DNA of 64,000 nucleotides from positions 62,001 through 126,000 of the forward strand of contig FOHD01000001.1 in the NCBI GenBank assembly GCA_900111695.1. Direction: 5' to 3'. The notes below the pieces were generated by a model, which searched no databases, had not been told where the DNA came from, and saw only the letters and a list, made by a program, of their open reading frames with translations. This stretch comes from Olsenella sp. KH3B4 (GTDB lineage: Bacteria; Actinomycetota; Coriobacteriia; Coriobacteriales; Atopobiaceae). Within the stretch, counting starts at the first letter, position 1; every line of letters starts with the position of its first letter. A program made the position numbers and the translations under genes. Below, in pieces: positions 1-7,984 of this stretch.

Positions 1-252
1 CTTCGCTACCTGTGCGAGTGCGTCCTCGAGCGCACGCCCGCCACGGTATGCGCCGGTATCTCGCCCGTTGAGGGTGATGACTCTCGCCTTGCGTACGTGA
101 TGGCCTCCTCTGGCGCGGATCTTAGGGCCGCGTGCAAGGAGCTCAACGCTCGGCTCGGTGGCCGGGGTGGAGGAAAGCCGCAGATGGTCCAGGGTAGCTG
201 GGCAACCACGCTCGAAGTCGCGGAGTCCGCCATTCGCGAAATCTTAGGTTAG
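1..252 (+). CDS. DHHA1-domain protein, C-terminal fragment (alanyl-tRNA editing / AlaRS-like)
   Basis: The reading frame is open from the first base and stops at TAG 250-252, so only the last 83 residues are present. Residues 53-65 read GGRGGGKPQMVQG. This is the hallmark glycine-rich loop of DHHA1 domains, found at the C terminus of alanyl-tRNA synthetase and of some stand-alone alanyl-tRNA editing proteins and DHH phosphoesterases. In AlaRS this domain helps bind tRNA and positions the editing site. The fragment is too short to separate full AlaRS from a paralogue. The 189 bp after it hold a short hairpin and a palindrome, listed separately. Confidence 0.75.
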   Translation, partial: LRYLCECVLERTPATVCAGISPVEGDDSRLAYVMASSGADLRAACKELNARLGGRGGGKPQMVQGSWATTLEVAESAIREILG

Positions 253-301
253 CGAACACGCCTGCGAGAATCTCTCTCCTACTGTGTGAACGCGATTGTC
301 G

Positions 302-318
302 GGCTTGCCTTGCAAGCC
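302..318 (+). terminator. Short hairpin after the DHHA1 gene
   Basis: Seven perfectly complementary bases (GGCTTGC / GCAAGCC) are separated by three bases, about 50 bp past the DHHA1 stop codon. There is no clear T run right after the stem, so it is a weak terminator candidate only. Confidence 0.25.
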
Positions 319-335
319 ATCAGGGACCATTTAGG

Positions 336-359
336 CATGTGCCACTTTTGTGGCATATG
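336..359. promoter_or_regulatory. Palindromic operator candidate upstream of the His-rich gene
   Basis: Two 10-base arms, CATGTGCCAC and GTGGCATATG, flank TTTT and are complementary at nine of ten positions. The site lies about 80 bp before the start of the His-rich protein gene, where a repressor or metal sensor would act. It does not match the NikR consensus that I know. The regulator is unknown, and the role is inferred from symmetry and position only. Confidence 0.4.
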
Positions 360-441
360 TCATTGACTGGATACCATAAGCCTAGGCCCGCTTTGGGGCA
401 AACCCCGCATTCCATATCAAACGTTATTCAAGGAGAGATTT

Positions 442-747
442 ATGTACGCAGGTTATCACGAGCACCATGGGCATGGTGGACACCGTGGACACCATCACGG
501 CGGATATCATCACGAGTACGGTTACCATCGCGATTTCGAGGGAGGAGAAGCCCAGGCTGACTCGGGTTCGGCACTTGTCTGCCCGTGCGTCGGCGTGACC
601 AGGCAAGATATCGAACAGGCGGTCGCGAACGGCGCAAAGACGCTCGAGGACGTGGAGAACGCAACCGGGGCGGGAACACGCTGCGGGCGCTGCACGGGTG
701 CGGTAGAGGCATGTCTCAACGAGGTGCTCGCCGCGCAGGCCTCGTAA
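442..747 (+). CDS. His-rich protein with BFD-like [2Fe-2S]-binding domain
   Basis: This 101-residue protein has two parts. Residues 1-30 are a His/Gly/Tyr-rich tail with 11 histidines between positions 6 and 29. Residues 44-96 form a BFD-like domain with Cys47-x-Cys49 and Cys81-x2-Cys84 (plus Cys91), the usual four-cysteine pattern of bacterioferritin-associated ferredoxin and of the [2Fe-2S] domains in NifU, nitrite reductase and GlpA-like proteins. AAGGAGAG a few bases before ATG 442 supports the start. The tail looks like the nickel-storing His stretches of some HypB or SlyD proteins, and hypA/hypB lie next door. A nickel-handling and redox-linked role is therefore inferred, not shown. The gene is convergent with hypA across a shared terminator. 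Confidence 0.75.
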   Translation: MYAGYHEHHGHGGHRGHHHGGYHHEYGYHRDFEGGEAQADSGSALVCPCVGVTRQDIEQAVANGAKTLEDVENATGAGTRCGRCTGAVEACLNEVLAAQAS

Positions 748-823
748 GAGAAGCCGCGCCGAGAGGAACGAATACCAGCTTTCAGATACTGGCTGTCACC
801 GTTCTCTTGAGGTGCGATACAAG

Positions 824-857
824 AAGGCGGCCCCGGCTTCACGACCGGGGCCGCCTT
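824..857. terminator. Bidirectional rho-independent terminator
   Basis: A perfect 13-bp stem (AAGGCGGCCCCGG with its complement) encloses an 8-base loop and is followed by T-rich sequence on the + strand and preceded by A's for the other strand. It sits between the convergent His-rich gene and hypA and can end both transcripts. Confidence 0.85.
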
Positions 858-860
858 TCT

Positions 861-1205
861 CTATACGGCCTGGATGTCCTTGACCATCACGTCCCGCCCG
901 GTTACGAGGTAGGTGTTGTGACCCCCACAGATGGGACAGGCCTTCCCGTACTCTGTGGTGCGGTACGTCTTCTTGCAGTCACGGCAGTACGAGATGCCGG
1001 CGACAATGATCATGTTGAGCTCGCACTCCCGCATATACTCCGTGCGGAGCTTTGCCCACTCGAAGCAGTCGCGGAAGTAGCTGGGCACGATGGTGCTGAC
1101 CTCACCCACCTCGAGGTCAACGCGCACCACCTTACTCACATCGTTCTTGCGCGCGGCTTCCTCCACCATGTCGATCACGTGCACGACAATGCCAAGCTCG
1201 TGCAT
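861..1205 (-). CDS. hypA: Hydrogenase maturation nickel chaperone HypA
   Basis: The protein has 114 residues, the normal HypA/HybF length. It starts with MHE, where His2 is the family's nickel ligand. It carries the structural zinc site as Cys74-x2-Cys77 and Cys90-x2-Cys93. HypA takes nickel from HypB and delivers it to the large subunit of [NiFe]-hydrogenase (or to urease in some species). The gene is last in a leftward operon behind hypB and a large Fe-S flavoprotein; its start abuts the flavoprotein stop with no gap. No hydrogenase structural genes or hypCDEF are in the window. Confidence 0.93.
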   Translation of the reverse strand: MHELGIVVHVIDMVEEAARKNDVSKVVRVDLEVGEVSTIVPSYFRDCFEWAKLRTEYMRECELNMIIVAGISYCRDCKKTYRTTEYGKACPICGGHNTYLVTGRDVMVKDIQAV

Positions 1206-4112
1206 TTACGCGTTCTCCTCGCGCGACTCGTCGCTCGAGTTGCCCGTGAACGGGTGCGTGCGGTTGAACTCCTTGTGGGTGCGGTTGTACTCGCGGCGCT
1301 TCTCGCGCATGAGCTTGGCCTCCTCGGAACCGGAGTTCGCCACGATCTTGGCCGCACGCTTGATCGCATAGCTCGCAAGGCCGGAGACCTTGTCCTCCGC
1401 CATGCGCATGTCGGTCATCTCGGGGTGGTCGCGGTAGAGGTGGATGGCGTCGAACTTGCAACGCGTGGTGCAGATGCCGCAGCCTATGCACTTATTGGGG
1501 TCGACCACGGAGGCACCGCAGCTGAGGCAGCGCTTTGTCTCGATGGCCACCTGCTCGGCCGTGAGCGTGCGGTGCGTGTCGCGGAAGCGGTCGGTGCCCT
1601 CGGGGTCCATGCCCTCCTCCTGGCGCCCTGCGTTGTCGTAGGACTCGATGAGAAGGTCGTCCTTGTCGAACTCGAGGTAGTTGTGGCGGTCACGACCAAT
1701 GGTCATGCTCGCGCCATCCTGGACGCGGCGATGCAGCGACTCGGCCGCATAGTGGCCGGCAGCGATGGCGTCGATCACGAACTTGGGGCCAGTGAGGACG
1801 TCGCCACCCACAAAGATGTCGGGATCAGCGGTCTGGAACGTGAGGGCGTCTGCCTGGGGGTAGTTGCCGTGATGGAACGTCACCGAGCGGCCGTCGAGAA
1901 GCCCTCCCCACTCGATGGCCTGGCCAATGGCAAAGACCACCTGGGTGCAAGGAACGGTGATCGTCTCGTCCTCGTTGTAGAGCGGCGAGAAGCGCTTGGT
2001 CTTGGGATCGATGACCTGCGTGCAGCGCTTGAAGACAACACCCCTCACGTGGCCGGACTCGTCGGTGAGAACCTCCTTGGGGCCCCAGCCGTTCTGGACC
2101 GTGACGCCGTCTTCGAGGGTCTCGGCAATCTCGGCGTTAGTGGCAGGCATCTCGTCACGCTGCTCAAGCGAGACCATCGTCACGGTCGTGGCACCGCGGC
2201 GCTTGGCGTTTCTCGCGCAGTCAACTGCCACGTTGCCGCCACCAACAACTACAACGTCACCGTCCAAGGCGGGGTTGCCCTTGGCCATGGAGTCCTGAAG
2301 ATAGTGCACGGCAATGTCGGTGCCGTTGGCGGTGTCGCCGGGGACGCCCGGACGCCTGCCGCCCTGGCAGCCAACTGCCACGAAGAAGGCCTTAAAGCCC
2401 TGCTCGCGCAGCTGGTCGAGCGTCACGTCACGACCAACCTCGACGCCGCAGCGAATCTCGACGCCCAGGCTCTTGATGATCTCGACCTCGGCAAGCAGCA
2501 CGTCCTTCTCGAGCTTATAGGACGGGATGCCGTACATCATCATGCCGCCGGGCTGCTCGTGCTTCTCGAACACGACGGGAGAGTAGCCGAGAAGTGCCAG
2601 GTAGTACGCGCAGGAGAGGCCTGCCGGACCGGCACCGATGATGGCGATCTTCTGGTCGAAGTGGTCGTGGACGGAGGGAACCGCGCGGTTGGGCAGGGCG
2701 TGCTCGGCCTGCGCGAGGTCATAGTCGGCGACGAACTTCTTAACCGCATCGATGGAGACGGGCTGGTCGATGGTGCCGCGCGTGCAGGCGTCCTCGCAGC
2801 GCTTGTTGCAGATGCGGCCGCATACGGCGGGGAACGGGTTCATGGTGCGAATGAGCTCGACGGCCTCCTGGTACTTGCCCTCCTTGGCCTTCTGGAGGTA
2901 GGCCTGCACGGGTACGTGTGCGGGACAGGCGGCCTTGCAGGGGGCAGAGCCGGTGGGCCAGGTGTTGTGCATGCGCGCGGTGTCGCGGTACTTCTCGTCC
3001 CAGGCGTACTTGCCCCAGTGGATGGCATCGGGAAGAATGGCGCGCGGGTACTTGGGCTGCTCACCGTTTGCGCGGCAGAGCTTCTGGCCCAGCTTGACGG
3101 CGCCGGCGGGGCAGGACTCGACGCACAGGCCGCAGGCAACGCAGTTCTCGGGCGTGACCTTGGCAGTGTATGAGCTGCGCGACATGTTGGGCGTGTTGAA
3201 GAGCATGCTCGTTCGCAGGGCGTTGCAGATCTTCACGTCGCAGTTGCAGATGTCGAAGATCTTGTTCTCACCGTCGATGTTGGTGATCTGGTGCACAAAG
3301 CCGTTGTCCTCGGCGCGCTTGAGAATCTCGAGCGCTTCCTCGGTTGTGATGTAGTGGGCGCGGTGGGTCTCAACCGTGTAGTCAGCCATGTCGCCAACCT
3401 GGATGCACCAATCATCCGGGTCATCTGCGCAACCCTCGCCGAGTTTGGTGCGCGAGTAGCGGCAGGAGCAGATGCCAGCGGAGATGTGACCCTCGTACTT
3501 CTTGAGCCAGTACGAGATGCGCTCGAGCTTGACGGCCTCGTTCTGGAAGTTGACGGCCTCCTCAACGGGAATCACGTGCATGCCAATGCCATCGCCGCCA
3601 GGCGGGACCATCTGGGTAATACCGGCAAGCGGAATGAAGGTCATGCGCTCGAAGAAATTGGCGACCGCAGGGTTCTTGTCAATGCGGTCCTTACTCGAGT
3701 TGAAGAGCTCTGCGGAGCCGGGGACAAAGTAGGGCAGGCGCCAGCGCTTGACGCGGGGTGCGTCGGCGATGGGGCCGTCGTCGTTGTAGTGGTCTCCGTA
3801 GTCGTACTCGATGATGCCGATGACGCTCATCTGGTCGAGAAGCTCCTGCAGGTGCGCAGGTTCGATCTCAGGCGCAAGAGCCATCATCTGGTCGAAGTCA
3901 TAGAACTGGCGGAGCTTCATGCGGTTGGCAAGGTCGACCATCTCGTCAGAGAGGACCTCCTTGAGACCCCAGTACTCCGGGTCGTCGGTCTTGATGCCAC
4001 CGATCTTGTGCTTCACGACATCCGTGATCTTGCGCCCGAGCTTGGCCACGGCGGCGTTGCGCTCGGCTTCGTTCTGATAGATCGAGCGGGGCTGTTCAAA
4101 CTGTTCCGGCAT
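1206..4112 (-). CDS. Large multi-[Fe-S] FAD/NAD(P)H oxidoreductase (GltD-like core)
   Basis: This 968-residue protein has several parts. The N-terminal ~300 residues are of unassigned fold, with cysteines near 215-236 and 289-296. A ferredoxin-type motif follows at Cys324, 327, 330 and 334. Next comes a GltD-like domain, starting with the Fe-S cysteine cluster around 392-443, then an FAD-binding IGAGPAGLS at 492-500, an NAD(P)H-binding VVGGGNVAVD at 622-631 and GGDVLTGP near 769. A second ferredoxin domain lies at Cys862-885. The GltD core is known from glutamate synthase small subunits, NfnB and similar flavoproteins that shuttle electrons between NAD(P)H and ferredoxin. It lies exactly between hypB and hypA (gaps of 3 and 0 bp), so it may serve a hydrogenase-linked electron route. 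Its substrate is unknown. Confidence 0.8.
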   Translation of the reverse strand: MPEQFEQPRSIYQNEAERNAAVAKLGRKITDVVKHKIGGIKTDDPEYWGLKEVLSDEMVDLANRMKLRQFYDFDQMMALAPEIEPAHLQELLDQMSVIGIIEYDYGDHYNDDGPIADAPRVKRWRLPYFVPGSAELFNSSKDRIDKNPAVANFFERMTFIPLAGITQMVPPGGDGIGMHVIPVEEAVNFQNEAVKLERISYWLKKYEGHISAGICSCRYSRTKLGEGCADDPDDWCIQVGDMADYTVETHRAHYITTEEALEILKRAEDNGFVHQITNIDGENKIFDICNCDVKICNALRTSMLFNTPNMSRSSYTAKVTPENCVACGLCVESCPAGAVKLGQKLCRANGEQPKYPRAILPDAIHWGKYAWDEKYRDTARMHNTWPTGSAPCKAACPAHVPVQAYLQKAKEGKYQEAVELIRTMNPFPAVCGRICNKRCEDACTRGTIDQPVSIDAVKKFVADYDLAQAEHALPNRAVPSVHDHFDQKIAIIGAGPAGLSCAYYLALLGYSPVVFEKHEQPGGMMMYGIPSYKLEKDVLLAEVEIIKSLGVEIRCGVEVGRDVTLDQLREQGFKAFFVAVGCQGGRRPGVPGDTANGTDIAVHYLQDSMAKGNPALDGDVVVVGGGNVAVDCARNAKRRGATTVTMVSLEQRDEMPATNAEIAETLEDGVTVQNGWGPKEVLTDESGHVRGVVFKRCTQVIDPKTKRFSPLYNEDETITVPCTQVVFAIGQAIEWGGLLDGRSVTFHHGNYPQADALTFQTADPDIFVGGDVLTGPKFVIDAIAAGHYAAESLHRRVQDGASMTIGRDRHNYLEFDKDDLLIESYDNAGRQEEGMDPEGTDRFRDTHRTLTAEQVAIETKRCLSCGASVVDPNKCIGCGICTTRCKFDAIHLYRDHPEMTDMRMAEDKVSGLASYAIKRAAKIVANSGSEEAKLMREKRREYNRTHKEFNRTHPFTGNSSDESREENA

Positions 4113-4115
4113 CTC

Positions 4116-4787
4116 TTACGCCCTCCAGAGGTCGATTTGCTGGCGAACCCAATCGGCGAGCTGGTCCATGCCCTCGCCCGTCTTGGCCGATATCTTGATG
4201 AGCTGGCAGGTGGGGTTGCGCTGCCGCAGGTAGCCCACAAAGGTATCGAGGTCAAAGTCAAAGTACGGCAGAACATCAATCTTGTTGAGAAGGACGACGT
4301 CGGCCTTCTCGAACATGAGGGGGTACTTAAGGGGCTTGTCGTCGCCCTCGGGAACCGAGAGGATGACCGCGTTCCTTGAGGCGCCCGTGTCAAACTCGGC
4401 GGGGCACACGAGGTTGCCAACGTTCTCAAGGAAGACCAGGTCAAGCCCCGTAGCATCGAGGGAATCGATGCCCGTGCGCGTCATACCTGCATCCAGGTGG
4501 CACATGCCGCCCGTATGGAGCTGAATTGCGCGCGCTCCCGTCTGGGAGATGATGTGGTCGGCGTCAACGGCACCGTCGATATCGGCCTCCATCACGCCAA
4601 TGCGGTAGGTGTCCTTAAGAAGGTTGATGAGACGCGTGAGCGTGGTTGTCTTGCCCGAGCCCGGCGAGCTCATGACGTTGAGGAGAAACTGCCCGCGAGA
4701 CTTAAGATCCTCTCGCACGCGGTCTGCCGCGGCGTCATTGTCGGCAAAGACGCTCTCTTTGAGCTCGATTACCTTGACTTCCTCCAT
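4116..4787 (-). CDS. hypB: Hydrogenase maturation GTPase HypB
   Basis: HypB hydrolyses GTP to drive nickel loading of [NiFe]-hydrogenase together with HypA. The 223-residue protein has the P-loop SSPGSGKT (40-47), the metal-site Cys96-His97, ENVGNLVCPAEFD (121-133) with the conserved Cys128, and NKID (168-171). The chosen ATG (4787) has a GGAGAGGAAG ribosome site just upstream; a longer frame starting 16 codons earlier has weaker support. The N terminus has neither the CxxCGC nickel site nor the His stretch found in many HypB proteins. It is the first gene of the operon and is followed by the flavoprotein after 3 bp. Confidence 0.94.
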   Translation of the reverse strand: MEEVKVIELKESVFADNDAAADRVREDLKSRGQFLLNVMSSPGSGKTTTLTRLINLLKDTYRIGVMEADIDGAVDADHIISQTGARAIQLHTGGMCHLDAGMTRTGIDSLDATGLDLVFLENVGNLVCPAEFDTGASRNAVILSVPEGDDKPLKYPLMFEKADVVLLNKIDVLPYFDFDLDTFVGYLRQRNPTCQLIKISAKTGEGMDQLADWVRQQIDLWRA

Positions 4788-5056
4788 GCGCTTCCTCTCC
4801 AGTGCGCTCTGTTCATGCACGGCAGACGCCCCCACAGCCCCTTACTGTGAGGGTAGGCCTTATGAGATGCTTCAACCGTGCCGTGCCATCTATATCACAC
4901 ATGGACATATCCTATCAGGTGTGGGGCGGGCATTCGACCACCAACGGCAAACGTTTCGCTTCTGATGCGAGGTGTCATCGAGGGCACATGGTGTGGCACC
5001 CGGGCCGTAAGATGCGAGCGACACAGCTCTTCGACCAAACCAGAAAGGCTTGGCAC

Positions 5057-5575
5057 ATGACCATGAACCCTCCAGACCACACTGCCCTCGAGCTTGCCAT
5101 GTTCGACTACGACAAGGGAGACCCCCGGCGCATCCAGCACTTTGTGAAGGTGCACGCGCTGGCACGGACCATAGGCATAGCAGAGGGCTTTGACGAGAAG
5201 ACCCTCCATACCCTGGAGGCGGCCGCCATCGTCCATGACAGCGGCATCCACGAGTCGGAGCGCCTCTACCACGACACGTCCGGCAAGCACCAGGAGGAGC
5301 TGGGGCCCGGCGTCGCACGACCCCTGCTCGAGGCCGCCGGCTATGAGCCAGGCGAGGTGGACCGCGTGTGCTGGCTCGTGGCGCACCACCACAGCTATGC
5401 AGACATCCACGACATGGACCTGCAGGTACTGGTCGAGGCGGACTTCTTGGTGAACATCTACGAAGACGCAATGGAGAGGCCCGATGCCCGACGCCGCATG
5501 GCCGAGTCCGCCGCACGGAAGGTATTCAAGACGAAGACCGGCCTCGCGCTGCTCAAAGACCAGTTCCTCTCGTAG
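5057..5575 (+). CDS. HD-domain phosphohydrolase-like protein
   Basis: This 172-residue protein has an HD-type layout: His28/His33 at the start of the domain, the His60-Asp61 pair in AAIVHDSGI, His110-His112, and an Asp in VEADFLVN. HD proteins are metal-dependent phosphohydrolases acting on nucleotides or related phosphate esters. This small type is often annotated only as an HD-domain protein, and its substrate cannot be read from the sequence. ATG 5057 is chosen because AGAAAGG lies about 9 bases before it and the fold starts there; upstream in-frame starts have no such site. It diverges from hypB across a 269-bp spacer where I see no clear promoter or other feature. Confidence 0.8.
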   Translation: MTMNPPDHTALELAMFDYDKGDPRRIQHFVKVHALARTIGIAEGFDEKTLHTLEAAAIVHDSGIHESERLYHDTSGKHQEELGPGVARPLLEAAGYEPGEVDRVCWLVAHHHSYADIHDMDLQVLVEADFLVNIYEDAMERPDARRRMAESAARKVFKTKTGLALLKDQFLS

Positions 5576-5592
5576 TACCAAGAGCTAACAAG

Positions 5593-6387
5593 CTAGGCCA
5601 CCGAGAAGCTCCAGACGGCGTTCGCCTGCGCACAGATGGTCGAGAGGTCCCAGTGCCACAGGCTCCGGTCACGACTGTTGGAGTCATGCACAATTGCCTT
5701 GCCGTCCGCGTCGAGCCCCTCGAGGGCAATAAAGTGCCCTACCTGGGTGAACGTGCCTGGAGCCATGACGCATATCACGGGGTGGCCGGCCTCAAGTTCT
5801 TCGGCGATGGCCTCGGGAGTGTTGGCAACTGACGTGCTGGCAAGCCCGAGCTTCTCCGCCCCCTGTGACATGAGAAGCCAGGAAGAGCCGTCCCCGTCCG
5901 TGGAGTAGCCGTTCTGGGTGCTGAAGGCCGCCATCTCGGTCGGACCGTAGGTCGTGTCTCCCGTGAGGTCGATGTAGACCATCGAGAGCGCCGTGGGGCC
6001 GCACCCCTGCTTTTCGAGGGTCCCATTGCTATAGGGGAAGTCCCTGTACTGGGGGTCGATCTGATAGAGGTAGGGCATCGAGCCTTGGCGCCACTCTTCT
6101 TTGGGCGTCGACTGCGGCGCCTGCACGACGGGTACGACCTCCTCGTCATACGCTATGGCCCGCTGCGTGCCCGTAGCGTTGAGAACGACCTCAGCGTCCT
6201 CTTCCGGCGACGAGCCATCGCTCACGAATACGGGCACGATCGCGCCTGCGGCGACAGCTAGGCATGCGATTGCGACGAGAAGGACGTTGCGGCGTGGAAG
6301 GCGCCACACGCGGCGCAAGCACCCACGTGCAGGACGTATGGACCTTCTCCTGGTTTGAGGACGGTAGTGCTCATCCCCTGGTTGCAT
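5593..6387 (-). CDS. Membrane-anchored C39-like cysteine peptidase
   Basis: The 264-residue protein has an Arg-rich cytosolic start, one transmembrane segment at about 34-55, a linker, and a C39_2-type papain-like domain outside the membrane. The nucleophile Cys129 lies in QGCGPTALSM, the catalytic His218 in VGHFIALEG, and the third residue is likely in VHDSNS (about 235-237). This pattern is typical of secreted C39-family proteins in actinobacteria. Their targets are mostly unknown, and cell-wall or surface-protein processing is possible. The stop lies 18 bp from the convergent HD gene. It is not a bacteriocin transporter peptidase because no ABC domain is attached. Confidence 0.85.
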   Translation of the reverse strand: MQPGDEHYRPQTRRRSIRPARGCLRRVWRLPRRNVLLVAIACLAVAAGAIVPVFVSDGSSPEEDAEVVLNATGTQRAIAYDEEVVPVVQAPQSTPKEEWRQGSMPYLYQIDPQYRDFPYSNGTLEKQGCGPTALSMVYIDLTGDTTYGPTEMAAFSTQNGYSTDGDGSSWLLMSQGAEKLGLASTSVANTPEAIAEELEAGHPVICVMAPGTFTQVGHFIALEGLDADGKAIVHDSNSRDRSLWHWDLSTICAQANAVWSFSVA

Positions 6388-6411
6388 GGTTGTCAGAACC
6401 CCTCCGCTGAA

Positions 6412-6909
6412 TTAGAACCCCTCTGCGGCACGGGTCTTGCGAAAGATGATCCGCTTGAGCGCGTCATCGTTCTCGCGACGCTCCTCGTCCGTCTCAAACG
6501 TGAGGCCGTACTCGATGGGTATGGGCGTGCCGTCGTCGTCGACGTAGACCTCGGTGAGATAGGCAACGTTGATCAGACGACGCTCCCCGGTGTGGACGTC
6601 CTCGGCGTAGGAGTCGACGCGCACCTCCATTGAGGTGTGGCCGATGTGGGTGACCGCAGCGACAATGACAACGACATCATTGAGGTATGCCGGATGCTTG
6701 AAGGTGAGCTGGTCAACGCAGGCAGTGGTGACGTTGCCGCCGCAATGCCTCCTGGCGGCAATGCCTGCGGTCTCGTCAATCCACTCCATGAGGCGACCGC
6801 CAAAGAGCCTGTTGGCGCCATTTATGTCCTCGTAGCGAATGGACTTGATGGACTCGGTGAGGGAGTCCGAGACGGTCTTGTTGCCCTTGGGGTAGGTTGT
6901 CTCCGCCAT
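6412..6909 (-). CDS. Hotdog-fold acyl-CoA thioesterase (YciA/BACH type)
   Basis: This 165-residue, single-hotdog protein carries the family signature NGANRLFGGRLMEWID (30-45), with Asp45 the likely catalytic residue, and a T-x-H-type basic segment later in the fold. Such enzymes hydrolyse acyl-CoA to free acid and CoA in the cytosol. Chain-length preference cannot be read here. AGGGGG upstream of ATG 6909 supports the start. The gene follows the cysteine hydrolase by 8 bp in the same direction, so the two are probably cotranscribed. Confidence 0.88.
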   Translation of the reverse strand: MAETTYPKGNKTVSDSLTESIKSIRYEDINGANRLFGGRLMEWIDETAGIAARRHCGGNVTTACVDQLTFKHPAYLNDVVVIVAAVTHIGHTSMEVRVDSYAEDVHTGERRLINVAYLTEVYVDDDGTPIPIEYGLTFETDEERRENDDALKRIIFRKTRAAEGF

Positions 6910-6917
6910 GTGTCCCC

Positions 6918-7499
6918 CTAGCTGCGCGCGGTGGCATTATCGAGGGCGGTGATGACCTGCTCGGTCGTAGAAAGCTTAGTTCCAAAGCAGCGCTGCATGT
7001 GCTCGAGCGCACCCTCCTGGGTGCCTACGAGGAAGGTCCGCGTGGCATCGGTGACGACAACGGAGTCATAGCCGAGGTTCCAGGCATCGGCAAGCGTATG
7101 CAGGACGCAGATGTTCGTGTCCTCCCCTACCGCTATGACGGTCTTCACGCCAAGCTCCCGCAGGGTGAGGTCGAGGTCCGTCTGGAAGAATCCCGAGTAG
7201 CGGCGCTTGGGGATCACAAAGTCACGAGGACCGCTGCCCGCCTCGAGGGCAGGGTGCGGATGGGCCTTGCCCTTCACGCCGTGCTCTCCCCAGAGCGCAA
7301 GCTCCCGGTCAACGCCGGGGATGTGCTGGTCGCAGAGGAAGAACACGGGCATGCCGGCTCTTCTCGCAGCTTTTGTGACCTGCACGGCCTTGGCAACAAG
7401 CGCCTCCTCCTGGGGGTCGTGGTTATACAGCGAGTCGGACGAGTCCGTCACGAGAATGTCAACAACGAGCAAGGCAGTAGAGGCTGCGTCGATGGTCAT
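6918..7499 (-). CDS. Isochorismatase-fold cysteine hydrolase (nicotinamidase-like)
   Basis: The 193-residue protein shows the catalytic triad of the cysteine hydrolase superfamily: Asp14 (LVVDILV), Lys98 (IPKRRYSGFF) and nucleophile Cys131 in GEDTNICVLHT. Nicotinamidases, isochorismatases and related amidases share it. The DxH-type metal motif of nicotinamidase is visible as CDQHIPG (56-62), which favours an amidase acting on nicotinamide or a similar amide. The start ATG 7499 has GGAGG eight bases upstream, so the frame's 28-residue upstream extension is not used. It is the first gene of a pair with the thioesterase. Confidence 0.85.
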   Translation of the reverse strand: MTIDAASTALLVVDILVTDSSDSLYNHDPQEEALVAKAVQVTKAARRAGMPVFFLCDQHIPGVDRELALWGEHGVKGKAHPHPALEAGSGPRDFVIPKRRYSGFFQTDLDLTLRELGVKTVIAVGEDTNICVLHTLADAWNLGYDSVVVTDATRTFLVGTQEGALEHMQRCFGTKLSTTEQVITALDNATARS

Positions 7500-7611
7500 G
7501 ATGTCCTCCGGTTTCCATTGGGGTACGTGCACATGGTACCCTTTGGGCGGAGGCCGAGACGTCCTACACGGGACGGGCACCATTTTGCAATGCGGGGAGG
7601 AGCGAGGTCAC

Positions 7612-7812
7612 ATGGGCAATGCGCCGCAGGTCGCAAGCTCGACCGAGGAGGAGAGGCGGACATATGTGCAGCAACGGTTCCCTTGCATTGCCGACTGCGA
7701 CATGTGCGGGTTCTGTGCCTCATACCACGGCCGCGACCCCGAGACGGCCTATGCCGACTACATCGCTGGGCGCGCAGAGTTTATCGAGGTCTCCCTCAGG
7801 TACAGAAGGTAG
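7612..7812 (+). CDS. Small four-cysteine protein, function unknown
   Basis: This 66-residue protein has a compact Cys25-x3-Cys29-x2-Cys32-x2-Cys35 motif (CIADCDMCGFC) followed by a helical, acidic stretch. The spacing could hold an Fe-S cluster or zinc. It matches no family I can name with confidence, although it looks conserved in style with other coriobacterial small proteins. GGGGAGGAGCGAGG directly before ATG 7612 is a strong ribosome site, so the gene is likely real despite its size. It stands alone in rightward direction, divergent from the cysteine hydrolase. Confidence 0.65.
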   Translation: MGNAPQVASSTEEERRTYVQQRFPCIADCDMCGFCASYHGRDPETAYADYIAGRAEFIEVSLRYRR

Positions 7813-7901
7813 CGGGGCGACACGCGACGTCCTTCTCGCCCCCACGGGCCCTACGCCCATGCCGGCCGCAGCATCCTTCTCACCCCTACGGTCCCTACGC
7901 C

Positions 7902-7984
7902 CAGAGAATATCGCTTTATCTCAAAAATGCTCAGGGCTATCTGGGCAAATGCGGCAGACGTTTAAGAGATAGCGATATTCTCCG
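7902..7984 (-). repeat. 83-bp inverted-ended intergenic repeat, copy 1
   Basis: This is one of four copies of an 83-bp element with complementary ends (…GAGAATATCGC and GCGATATTCTC…). Read on the - strand it aligns without gaps to the other three, including the central TTTGCCCAG segment, so it is inverted relative to them. Arms of about 20 bp can form a long hairpin. It lies between the four-cysteine gene and the interrupted DUF559-like gene. The rest of this 327-bp spacer shows nothing else I recognise except a short GGGGCGA/TCGCCCC pair near 7814-7842. Confidence 0.9.

Noticed and set aside
585..3173. 862-codon open frame opposite the oxidoreductase gene
   Set aside because: It lies antisense to a gene with clear domains, its translation is Leu/Val/Gly/Arg-rich without motifs, and such frames are usual in high-GC DNA.
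5576..5592. Terminator between the HD gene and the C39-like gene
   Set aside because: Only 17 bp separate the convergent stops and no stem is visible.
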